From Pseudideonella sakaiensis (GTDB lineage: Bacteria; Pseudomonadota; Gammaproteobacteria; Burkholderiales; Burkholderiaceae_C), in assembly GCF_001293525.1 (NCBI RefSeq), contig NZ_BBYR01000082.1, forward strand, positions 1-48,800: a stretch of DNA of 48,800 nt, in the 5' to 3' direction. Positions 36,936 to 47,945 of the stretch are shown piece after piece. Within the stretch, counting starts at the first letter, position 1. Each line of letters starts with the position of its first letter. A model generated the notes under the pieces. It saw nothing but the letters and a program-made list of their open reading frames with translations. It searched no databases and was not told the DNA's origin. The position numbers were made by a program, and so were the translations under genes.

Positions 36936-37322
36936 TCAATCCGCCTTCGGGAACAGGACCACGCCCGGCAGCTCCCTGAAATGCGCGTCGCAGGTCAGCT
37001 GGTCGCCGCCGACCTGGCGGGCCGTCGCGTAGACGATGGCGTCGGCAGTGGCCAGCCGGTGGTCGCGGTGCAGGTCCGCGGCCAGCAGCGCCAGGCTGGT
37101 CTCCAGCGGCATCACGATGCACTTCTGCGTGTAGGCGATCATCTGGTCCGCCGCCTCCTCGCCGACCTCGCGCACCAGCCACTGGGACAGCTCCAGCTGG
37201 ACGATGGTCGGCACGATGCACTGGGCCTTGTCGGGAATCTCGGCGGCCAGCGCGCGACCGAGCGGGCTGCCGACCAGCCACTCGATCCAGGCCGAGGTGT
37301 CGACGACGCGCAGGCTCGCCAT
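36936..37322 (-). CDS. vapC: VapC-like PIN-domain toxin
   Basis: PIN-domain ribonuclease of 128 aa, the toxin of a type II toxin-antitoxin pair. The four acidic metal-binding residues are visible as D8 (VVDTSAWIEW), E44 (QLELSQ), D94 (LATADAIVYATAR) and D112 (LTCDAHF). The length fits VapC. Its start overlaps the antitoxin stop by one base (TGATG). VapC toxins usually cut initiator tRNA or rRNA loops; the target is unknown here. Confidence 0.9.
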   Translation of the reverse strand: MASLRVVDTSAWIEWLVGSPLGRALAAEIPDKAQCIVPTIVQLELSQWLVREVGEEAADQMIAYTQKCIVMPLETSLALLAADLHRDHRLATADAIVYATARQVGGDQLTCDAHFRELPGVVLFPKAD

Positions 37323-37534
37323 CAGGTCCGGTCCTCGCGGTCCCGGTAGCCCTCGGTGCGGGCGCCGCGGGCCAGCCCGGCCAGCTGCTCCAGCTCCGGG
37401 ACCGGCATGACCAGCACGCCCTTGCCCTTGGGGATGAACACGAACTCCTGGCCCGCCTCCCAGTGCTGGGCCTCGCGGACGGTCTTCGGGATCGAGATCT
37501 GGAACTTGCCGGACAGGGTGGCGGTGGCGGTCAT
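37322..37534 (-). CDS. vapB: VapB-like antitoxin, AbrB/MazE fold
   Basis: Antitoxin of 70 aa. The N-terminal SpoVT/AbrB-type DNA-binding domain reads TATLSGKFQISIPKTVREAQ and WEAGQEFVFIPKGKGVLVMP. The C-terminal tail should bind the toxin. ATG 37534 is used because a ggaaggtaag site precedes it and the domain starts at once; a longer frame upstream would run across the promoter. It is expected to repress its own promoter in 37535-37622. Confidence 0.87.
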   Translation of the reverse strand: MTATATLSGKFQISIPKTVREAQHWEAGQEFVFIPKGKGVLVMPVPELEQLAGLARGARTEGYRDREDRT

Positions 37535-37622
37535 CTTCTTACCTTCCGATGATCGATCGACGAGGCGTAAGAAATACTGCATCCGGTCGCCGCGAGGCCG
37601 GCGTGGGGGGTGGCCGCAGACG

Positions 37623-38459
37623 TCAGCGTGCCGGCCCGTCCTCCAGCGCACCCACGATCGCCACCAGGCCCGCCACCGCCGCGTCGGCGGCCGCGCGTGC
37701 CGCCGCGAGCGTGTGCGCGTGGCTGAGCACCTCGTCCGAGATGCCGGCGGCCATGTTGGTGATCAGCGAGACCGCGAGCACGCGCAGGCCGGCATGGCGC
37801 GCGAGGATGGTCTCGGGCACGGTGCTCATGCCGACCGCCCGGGCGCCCGCGGCGGCCAGCCACCGGATCTCAGCCGGCGTCTCGAACTGCGGGCCGAGGA
37901 CCCAGGCGTAGACGCCTTCGTGCAGCGTGCCGCCGGCGGCCTCGACCGCGGCACGGGCCCGCGCGCGCAGCGCCGGGTCGTAGGCCTGGCCCATGTCGAC
38001 GAAACGGCTGTCGCCGGGCTCGTCGAGCAGCGGCGAGCGCTGCACGATGTTGAGGTGGTCGTCGAGCAGCATCAGCGCCCCCGGCGGCATCGCGCGGTCG
38101 AGGCTGCCGGCGGCATTGGTCTGCACCAGGATGCGCACGCCCCAGGCGGCGAGGCTGCGGATCGCGCCCTTCATGCCGTCGGCCGCGCCGGTCTCGTAGG
38201 CGTGCTTGCGGCCCATCAGCACGGCCACCCGCCGGCCGCCCAGGCGCCCGCAGCGCAGGCGCCCGGCATGGCCGCCGACGCCCAGGCTCGGAAAGGCGGG
38301 CAGGTCGGCATAGGCCACGTCGTCGGCCGCCTCCAGCCGTTCGGCGAAGCCGCCCCAGCCCGAGCCCAGCAGCACGGCGATCGGCGGTGCCGGCCCGAGC
38401 TCGTTCAGGCGCTCGACGCTGCGGGCAATCGCATCGGCCGGGGACGGGGTCGGGCTCAC
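37623..38459 (-). CDS. Purine nucleoside phosphorylase (trimeric class)
   Basis: Splits purine nucleosides with phosphate into base and ribose-1-phosphate. It is 278 aa, of the trimeric PNP/XapA family rather than hexameric DeoD. The phosphate-binding region is VLLGSGWGGFAE, the His loop MGRKHAYE, and the base site LGPQFETPAEIRWLAAAG with GMSTVPETILA and the Asn in SLITNMAAGIS. The start is GTG, sitting directly against the stop of the upstream permease gene, so it belongs to the system 2 transporter operon. It is the catabolic step after nucleoside import. Confidence 0.93.
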   Translation of the reverse strand: MSPTPSPADAIARSVERLNELGPAPPIAVLLGSGWGGFAERLEAADDVAYADLPAFPSLGVGGHAGRLRCGRLGGRRVAVLMGRKHAYETGAADGMKGAIRSLAAWGVRILVQTNAAGSLDRAMPPGALMLLDDHLNIVQRSPLLDEPGDSRFVDMGQAYDPALRARARAAVEAAGGTLHEGVYAWVLGPQFETPAEIRWLAAAGARAVGMSTVPETILARHAGLRVLAVSLITNMAAGISDEVLSHAHTLAAARAAADAAVAGLVAIVGALEDGPAR

Positions 38460-39437
38460 TCAGCGCTCCTTCAGGTAGGGCCGGCCGAGCGCGGCGGGCG
38501 CGCGCGAGCGGCCGATGAAGCCGGCCAGCAGCACCACCGTCAGCACATAGGGCAGGGCCTGGATCGCCTGCACCGGCACCTCGCCGCCGCCGAGCCCCGG
38601 CGGCAGCGCGACGCCCTGGAGCCGGATCGACACCGCGTCGAGGAAGCCGAACAGCAGGCAGGCGCCGAGCGCGCCGACCGGGTGCCACTTGCCGAAGATC
38701 ATCGCGGCCAGCGCCATGTAGCCGCGGCCGGCCGTCATGTTGGGAATGAAGCTGGGGTTCTGCACCAGCACCAGCGAGGCGCCGGCCAGCGCGCACAGGC
38801 CGCCGTTGAGCATCAGCGCCGCATAGCGCAGCCGCAGCACCGAGACGCCGGCCGCGTCGACCATCGCCGGGTTCTCGCCGGCCGCGCGCAGCCGCAGCCC
38901 GAAGCGGGTGCGGTAGAGCAGCCACCAGACCGCGGCGACGGCCACCAGCGACAGGTAGACCAGCGCGGTGTGCCCGAAGAAGGCGATCGACAGCGCCCGC
39001 CCCACCAGCGGCCAGCCGGCCACCACCTCGCCGGCGCCGACGAACCAGCGGTCCAGCCGCACCGCGTCCGGCAGCGGCGGCGTCTGCCCGCCGAGCTGGA
39101 ACCAGGCGATGCCGAGCACCACCGTCAGGCCGGCCGCCGTCATCGTGATCGCCATGCCGAGCACGACCTGGTCGCCGCGGTGGCTGACGCAGGCATAACC
39201 GTGCAGCAGCGACAGCGCGATGCCGACGGCGAGCGCCACCGCGAGCGCCAGCGGCAGCGACTGGGTGACCGCGCCGACGGCCGCGGCCGCGAACGCAGTC
39301 GAGAGCATCTTGCCCTCGAGGCCGAGGTCGATCACGCCGGCCCGCTCGCACAGCACGCCGGCCAGCGCGCACAGGATCAGCGGCACCGAGACCCGCAGCG
39401 TGCTCGCCACCAGCGTGCCGACGAGCACCTCATCCAC
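38460..39437 (-). CDS. Nucleoside ABC transporter permease 2, system 2
   Basis: RbsC/LivH-like permease of 325 aa with multiple helices. Family segments are LCERAGVIDLGLEGKMLSTA, LRAAGENPAMVDAAGVSVLR and GRGYMALAAMIFGKWHPVGA. It overlaps the upstream permease gene by 8 bases and abuts the phosphorylase gene. The protein is homologous to the 35434-36372 permease but clearly diverged. Confidence 0.93.
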   Translation of the reverse strand: MDEVLVGTLVASTLRVSVPLILCALAGVLCERAGVIDLGLEGKMLSTAFAAAAVGAVTQSLPLALAVALAVGIALSLLHGYACVSHRGDQVVLGMAITMTAAGLTVVLGIAWFQLGGQTPPLPDAVRLDRWFVGAGEVVAGWPLVGRALSIAFFGHTALVYLSLVAVAAVWWLLYRTRFGLRLRAAGENPAMVDAAGVSVLRLRYAALMLNGGLCALAGASLVLVQNPSFIPNMTAGRGYMALAAMIFGKWHPVGALGACLLFGFLDAVSIRLQGVALPPGLGGGEVPVQAIQALPYVLTVVLLAGFIGRSRAPAALGRPYLKER

Positions 39438-40539
39438 GGCGGCCGCCCCCCGTCCAGCGCCACACGCGCGCCAGCGCCGGCGCCGCCACCTGCGCCATCG
39501 CGCCGGCGAACAGCACGATCAGGCCCTGCAGCACGTAGACCATGTCGCGGCTGAAGCCGCTGATCTCGAAGGCGAGCTCGGAGCCGCCCTGGTAGAGCGC
39601 GCCGAACAGCAGCGCCGCCAGCGCGATGCCCACCGGGTGGTTGCGCCCGATCAGCGAGACCGCGATGCCCGCGAAGCCCGCGCCGGCGACGAAGTCCGGC
39701 AGCAGCCGGCCGTGCACGCCGGCGATCTCGTTGATGCCGACCAGGCCCGCCAGCGCCCCCGAGGCCATCATCGAGCCGAGGATCAGCCGGCGCGGGCGCA
39801 GCCCGGCGTACTGCGCCGCCTGCGGCGAGAAGCCGACCGCACGCACCGCATAGCCGGCGCGCGTCTTCCACAGCCCCAGCCAGACCAGCAGCAGCGCCGC
39901 CAGCGCCAGCAGCACGCTGAGGTTCAGCGGCGTCTTCGGCCAGTCGATGCCGAGCGCGCCGAGCACGCGGTCCATGCCCGGCATCAGCGCCGAGTCGGCG
40001 AAGGCGCGGCTCTCGGGTGTCATCTCGCCCGGCGCCTTCAGGCCGTTGACGAGCAGGTAGCCCATCAGCGCGGCGGCGATGAAGTTGAACATGATGGTCG
40101 TGATCACGACGTGGCTGCCGCGCCAGGCCTGCAGCGCTGCCGGCACCGCAGCCCAGGCGAGGCCGAACAGCAGCGCGGCCAGCACCATCAGCGGCAGCAT
40201 CAGCCCGGCCGGCAGCTGCTCGCCCCAGGCCAGCGCGGCCAGCCCCGCGCCCAGTCCGCCCATCATCGCCTGCCCTTCGGCGCCGATGTTGAACAGGCCG
40301 CCGTGGAAGGCCACCGCCACCGCCAGCCCGGTGAAGGTGAAGGTGGTGGCGTAGTAGAGCGTGTAGCTCAGCCCGGCGGCACTGCCGAAGGCGCCCTTGA
40401 CCAGCAGCGCCAGCACCTGCGCCGGGTCGTAGCCGACGATGCGCACCACCACCGCGCTGACCAGCAGCGCCAGGCCGAGGTTGACCAGCGGCAGCACGCC
40501 GACGTCGATCCAGCGCGGCAGCTCGACCGGGCGGCTCAT
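39430..40539 (-). CDS. Nucleoside ABC transporter permease 1, system 2
   Basis: RbsC/LivH-like permease of 369 aa. Recognisable parts are TFTFTGLAVAVAFHGGLFNI, GAEGQAMMGGLGAGLAAL, GSHVVITTIMFNFIAAALMG and RAVGFSPQAAQYAGLRPRRL. It starts 34 bases downstream of the ATPase gene and overlaps the next permease. It is the counterpart of the 34341-35444 permease. Confidence 0.93.
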   Translation of the reverse strand: MSRPVELPRWIDVGVLPLVNLGLALLVSAVVVRIVGYDPAQVLALLVKGAFGSAAGLSYTLYYATTFTFTGLAVAVAFHGGLFNIGAEGQAMMGGLGAGLAALAWGEQLPAGLMLPLMVLAALLFGLAWAAVPAALQAWRGSHVVITTIMFNFIAAALMGYLLVNGLKAPGEMTPESRAFADSALMPGMDRVLGALGIDWPKTPLNLSVLLALAALLLVWLGLWKTRAGYAVRAVGFSPQAAQYAGLRPRRLILGSMMASGALAGLVGINEIAGVHGRLLPDFVAGAGFAGIAVSLIGRNHPVGIALAALLFGALYQGGSELAFEISGFSRDMVYVLQGLIVLFAGAMAQVAAPALARVWRWTGGGRRG

Positions 40540-40573
40540 CGCCCGACCCCGCCGGCGGCGCGTCCGGCGGCCC

Positions 40574-42186
<1,613 letters not shown>

Positions 42187-42190
<4 letters not shown>

Positions 42191-43152
42191 CGACAGGCGT
42201 TCGCCGCCATGTAGTCGACGACCTTGATCTTGCCGGCGACGATGTCGGCGCGCGCCGCGTCGACGCGCTGCTTCATCGCGGCGCTGACCAGCTTGGCGTT
42301 GTGCTCGTCGAGCGCGACGTCCACCCCGCCCTCCTTCAGGCCGAGCGAGGCCACGCCCGGCGTCACGCCCTTGAAGGCGTTGTAGACCGCGACGTCGACG
42401 CGCTTGACCATCGAGGTCAGCATCGTGCCCGGCTGCACGTGGTTCTGGTTGCTGTCCACGCCGATCGCGAGCCGGCCGGCGTCCTTGGCCGCCTGGTAGA
42501 CCCCCACGCCGGTGCCGCCGGCGGCCGCGAAGACCACGTCGACGCCGCCGGCGAACTGGGCCTTCGCCAGCTCGGCGCCGCGCGTCGGGTCGTTCCACGC
42601 GGTCGGCGTGGTGCCGGTCATGTTGGCCACGGTGGCGATCTTCGGGTTCGCGTACTTCGCGCCCTGCTCGTAGCCGCACTGGAAGCGGCGGATCAGCGGG
42701 ATGTCCATGCCGCCGACGAAGCCGACCTTGCCGCTCTTGCTCGCCAGGGCCGCCATCACGCCGACCAGGAAGCTGCCCTCGTGCTCCTTGAACACGATGG
42801 ACTGCACGTTCGGCCGCTCGACCACCGCGTCGATGATCACGAACTGCAGCTTCGGGAAGTCCTTCGAGACCTTCTCGACGCTGCTGCCCTGCGAGAAGCC
42901 GATCGCGACGATCGGGTTCGCGCCGCGCTCGGCCATGCGGCGCAGCGCCTGTTCGCGCTGCGTCGGGTTGGAGATCTCGAACTCGAGGTAGGACTTGCCG
43001 CTTTCCTTCTTCCAGCGTTCGGCGCCGGCATAGCCCGCCTGGTTGAAGGACTTGTCGAACTTGCCGCCCATGTCGTAGATGACCGCAGGGTCGGCCAGGG
43101 CCGCGCTGCTGGCGGCGAGGGCGAGGACGGCAAGGCCGGCGCGTGGGTTCAT
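42187..43152 (-). CDS. BMP-family nucleoside-binding protein, system 2
   Basis: Periplasmic binding protein of 321 aa with a signal peptide (cleaving near ALA-DPAV). BMP-family hallmarks are IYDMGGKFDKSFNQAGYAGA, SNPTQREQALRRMAERGANP, GFSQGSSVEKVSKDFP, KVGFVGGMDIPLIRRFQCGY and VDSNQNHVQPGTMLTSMVKR. It is the first gene of a compact operon: binding protein, ATPase, two permeases, phosphorylase. It is divergent from adenosine deaminase across 151 bases, which probably hold a shared control region. Confidence 0.95.
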
Positions 43153-43303
43153 GGCAGGGGCGCGGGTCGCGGACGCAGGAAGGAAGCGGCAGGATAGCAA
43201 GACTCGCGCCGCGCCCGGGTGCGGGCTCACCCTCGCTGGCGCGTGGCGCGTGCGGCGGCGGCAGGGCCGTCGCGGGCCACGCGCCTGCACTACCATCGCG
43301 CCG

Positions 43304-44377
43304 ATGTCCGATGCCGCCGCGACGATCGACGCCGCCCGCGCCCTGCCGAAGGTCCTGCTGCACGAGCACCTGGACGGCGGCCTGCGGGTGTCGACCCTGC
43401 TCGAGCTGCTGCGCGCCGCCCGCCTGCCCGCCCCGGCCGCGGACGAGGCCGCGCTGGCGGCCTGGTTCGATGCCAATGCGCATGCCGGCAGCCTGGTGAA
43501 GTACCTGGAGGGCTTTGCGCTGACGGTCGCGGCGATGGCCACGCCGGCCGCGATGGAGCGCGTCGCCTTCGAGGCGGCCGAGGATGCGCGCCGCGATGGG
43601 GCGGTGCTGGCCGAGTTCCGCATCGCGCCGCTGCTGTTCGAGCCGCATGGCGTGCCCGGCGACGAGGCCGTGGCGGCGCTGGTGGCCGGGCTGAAGCGCT
43701 CGCCGCTGCCCAGCGGCCTGATCGTCTGCGCGATGCGCCACCTGCCGCCGGAGGAGACGCTGCGCGCCGCCGAGCTGGCCGCCCGCCACGCCGGCCACGG
43801 CGTGGTCGGCTTCGACCTGGCCGGGCCCGAGCACGGCTACCCGCCCGGCGAGCATGCGCGGGCGCTGGACTGCGCGCGCGAGGCCGGCCTTGCGCTCACG
43901 CTGCACGCCGGCGAGGCCGACGTGGCCGAGCGCGTGCTCGAGGCCGGCCGGCTCGGCGCCCGGCGCATCGGCCACGGCACCCGGCTGGCCGACGCGCTGC
44001 ACGACCCGGCGCGCCGCCACCTGGTCGACGAGGTGCGCGCGCTCGGCCTGCACCTCGAGCAATGCCCGACCAGCAACGTGCACACCGGTGCCGCGCCGTC
44101 GATCGCCGAGCACCCGATCACCGCGCTGTGGCGCGCCGGCCTCTCGCTGAGCTACCACACCGACAACCGCCTGATCTCCTGCATCGACCAGGCCGGCGAG
44201 GCCGCCGCGCTGCTCGCGCACACGCCGCTGACCGAGGCCGACCTGCTGGCGATGGCGGTGCAGGCGGCGCGCGCGTCCTTCCTGCCGGTGGCGCAGCGCG
44301 CCGCCGCCGAGGCCGCGATCCGCGCGGGCGCGCTCGCGCGCGGACTGGCCCTGTCCGGCACGCCCGGCGGCACCTGA
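43304..44377 (+). CDS. add: Adenosine deaminase
   Basis: Converts adenosine or deoxyadenosine to inosine or deoxyinosine. It is 357 aa. Zinc ligands H20 and H22 lie in LLHEHLDGGL. The catalytic LTLHAGEADVAERV, the RIGHGTRLAD His and the C-terminal SYHTDNRLISC Asp are present. ATG 43304 is used, although the frame stays open upstream. The inosine product is the substrate of the phosphorylase encoded in the divergent operon. The next gene follows after only 2 bases. Confidence 0.93.
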   Translation: MSDAAATIDAARALPKVLLHEHLDGGLRVSTLLELLRAARLPAPAADEAALAAWFDANAHAGSLVKYLEGFALTVAAMATPAAMERVAFEAAEDARRDGAVLAEFRIAPLLFEPHGVPGDEAVAALVAGLKRSPLPSGLIVCAMRHLPPEETLRAAELAARHAGHGVVGFDLAGPEHGYPPGEHARALDCAREAGLALTLHAGEADVAERVLEAGRLGARRIGHGTRLADALHDPARRHLVDEVRALGLHLEQCPTSNVHTGAAPSIAEHPITALWRAGLSLSYHTDNRLISCIDQAGEAAALLAHTPLTEADLLAMAVQAARASFLPVAQRAAAEAAIRAGALARGLALSGTPGGT

Positions 44378-44379
44378 GC

Positions 44380-45237
44380 ATGTGCGGCGCCGAACTCTCC
44401 CCCCGCATCGACGCCGCCGCGCGCGCCGCCTACGCGCGCGACGGCTGGCTGGTGCTGCCGGACTTCGTCGACGCGGGCACCCGGGCGGTGCTGGCGCGGC
44501 GGGCGGCCGACCTGGTCGACGCCTTCGAGCCGCAGGCCGCGGGCGTGTTCTCCACCCGCGACCCGGCGCGCACCGCCGATGCCGCGCTGATCGCGTCGGC
44601 GCACGCGGTGCACTGCTTCCTCGAGGAGGAGGCGGTCGATGACGCGGGCCGGCTGCGCGTGCCGAAGCAGCGCGCGGTCAACAAGATCGGCCATGCGCTG
44701 CACGACCTCGACCCGGTGTTCGAAGCCTTCTCGCACGGCCCGGCGCTGGCCGGCGTGGCCGAGGCCCTGGGGCTGGCCGAGCCCCGGGTCTGGCAGTCGC
44801 AGCTGATCTTCAAGCAGCCCGGCATCGGCGGCGAGGTGCGCTGGCACCAGGACGCGACTTACTTCGTCACCACGCCGCACAGCGTGACGACTTTCTGGTT
44901 CGCGTTCGAGGATGCCGACGAGTCCAACGGCTGCCTCTGGGTGGAGCCGGGTGGGCACCGCGGGCCGCTGCGCGAGCGCTTCGTGCGCGAGGGCGAGCGC
45001 CTGCGGCTCGAGCGGCTCGACCCGGCGCCCTGGCCCGGCGCCGGGCGCGCCGTGCCGCTGCCGGTGGCGGCCGGCACGCTGGTGGTCTTCCACGGCCTGC
45101 TGCCCCACTACAGCGCGCCCAACCGCTCGCCGCGTTCGCGCCTGGCCTACACGCTGCACGTCACCGACGGCCGCTGCGCCTACGCGCCGGAGAACTGGCT
45201 GCAGCGCGAGGGCGTGCGCGGCTTCCTGCCCGGCTGA
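44380..45237 (+). CDS. Phytanoyl-CoA dioxygenase-family Fe(II)/2-oxoglutarate oxygenase
   Basis: Non-haem iron dioxygenase of 285 aa in the PhyH family. The iron ligands are H156 and D158 (VRWHQDATYF) and H243 (LLPHYSAPNRS); R254 is placed to bind 2-oxoglutarate. All are intact, so it should be active. The substrate is unknown; most bacterial PhyH proteins act on small molecules, not phytanoyl-CoA. It starts 2 bases after adenosine deaminase and precedes the uracil-catabolism genes, so a nucleoside or nucleobase substrate is a reasonable guess, not evidence. Confidence 0.85.
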   Translation: MCGAELSPRIDAAARAAYARDGWLVLPDFVDAGTRAVLARRAADLVDAFEPQAAGVFSTRDPARTADAALIASAHAVHCFLEEEAVDDAGRLRVPKQRAVNKIGHALHDLDPVFEAFSHGPALAGVAEALGLAEPRVWQSQLIFKQPGIGGEVRWHQDATYFVTTPHSVTTFWFAFEDADESNGCLWVEPGGHRGPLRERFVREGERLRLERLDPAPWPGAGRAVPLPVAAGTLVVFHGLLPHYSAPNRSPRSRLAYTLHVTDGRCAYAPENWLQREGVRGFLPG

Positions 45238-45331
45238 TCCCGGCCCCGACCCGGTGCCCGCGGGTGTTTCCCGAGCCGGCATCGGCCCGGGGCGGGCATA
45301 CAGTCTGCTTCGGCCCCGACTCCCCGACCCG

Positions 45332-46610
<1,279 letters not shown>

Positions 46611-46618
<8 letters not shown>

Positions 46619-47900
46619 CCCGGCGCGCCCCGGCATCGACCCCGGCGCCAACGCGCACGACCCCGCGGCCGACGAGGTGCGCGCCGTGCTGCGCGACGCG
46701 GCCACGGTGCGCTCGCGCTGCCACGCGATCCTCGCCGCGGTGGCCGCCGGTGATTCGGCGCTTTTCCGCATCGACCGCGACCGGCTGGACGCGGTGGCCG
46801 AACGCGTCGAGCGTGTCACGCTGGCGGCCTATCCGACGCTGCAGATCCCCTTCCACAGCCGCTGGCGTCACTTCGAGGCGGGCGCCGTCGACCGCAAGGC
46901 GGGGCTCGACGCGCGGCTGGCCGGGCGCAGCGTCGCCGACCAGGCGCGGGCCCGCATCGACCTCACCGTGGTCAGCGTGCTGCTCGATGCCGGGGCCGGG
47001 CCGGACTGGCGCTTCGACGAGCCCGGCACCGGCCTGCGGATCGGCCGCTCGGAGGGCCTCGGCCTGGCCAGCTGGCATGCCTTCCTGCAGGGCCTGTTCT
47101 CGGACGATCCCGGCGACCCGCTGCGCGCCGACGCCGCGGCGCTGCGCCGCCTCGATGCGGCCGCGCTCGGCCGGGCCTTCCAGGTCGGCCCGGGCAACCC
47201 CTTGGTCGGGCTCGAGGGCCGCGTCGCGCTGCTGAACCGGCTGGGCGACGCGCTCGAGGCGCGCGCCGGCGACGGGCTGCCGGCACGCCCCGGGTCGCTG
47301 TTCGACCGCCTCGCGGCCGCCGATGCCGCCGGCCGGCCGCGCGCGGCGCGCGTCGCGGCGGCCGCGGTGCTGCGCGAGGTGCTCGACGCCAGTTCGTCGA
47401 TCTGGCTCACCGGCGCGACGCTGCACGGCGTGCCGCTCGGCGATGCGTGGCGGCACCCGCAGGCCGGCGGCAGCGGGCCCACGGCGGGCTGGGTGCCCTT
47501 CCACAAGCTGAGCCAGTGGATGAGCTACTCGCTGCTGGAGCCGCTGGCCTGGGCCGGGCTCGCGCTGGACGGGCTGGACGCACTGACCGGCCTGCCGGAG
47601 TACCGCAACGGCGGCCTGCTGCTGGATGCCGGCGTGATCGTGCCGCGCGATCCGGCGGCAACCGGCCGGCGCTGGCGCGCGGCCGACCCCTTCATCGTCG
47701 AGTGGCGCGCGCTGACGGTGGCGCTGCTGGACGAGCTGGCGCCGCGCGTGCGGCAGCGCCTCGGTCGCGGCACCGACAGCCTGCCGCTCGCCTGCATCCT
47801 CGAAGGCGGCACCTGGGCCGCGGGGCGGCAGATTGCCGCCGAGCAGCGGCCCGGCGGGCCGCCGCCGCTGGACATCGAGAGCGACGGCACGGTGTTCTGA
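46611..47900 (+). CDS. DUF1688 / URC4-like uracil catabolism protein
   Basis: Protein of about 429 aa of the DUF1688 (Urg3/URC4) family. Family segments include YPTLQIPFHSRWRHFEAGAV, SVLLDAGAGPDWRFDEPGTG, RSEGLGLASWHAFLQGLFS, GWVPFHKLSQWMSYSLLEPL and ACILEGGTWAAGR. URC4 is essential for the URC uracil-degradation pathway, but its exact reaction is not established. TTG 46611 is the inferred start, overlapping the URC1-like stop by 8 bases with an aagggg site upstream; a GTG about 66 bases later is an alternative. No uracil phosphoribosyltransferase gene is within the window. Confidence 0.87.
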
Positions 47901-47907
47901 CCGCGCC

Positions 47908-47931
47908 GCGGGCCGGGGGCAGCCGGCCCGC
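47908..47931. terminator. GC hairpin between convergent DUF1688 and final gene
   Basis: Perfect 9-bp stem 47908-47916 with 47923-47931 and a 6-base loop, in a 45-base gap between converging genes. Same stem sequence as the hairpin after glcB. Confidence 0.5.
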
Positions 47932-47945
47932 GCGCTGCCCGACGC

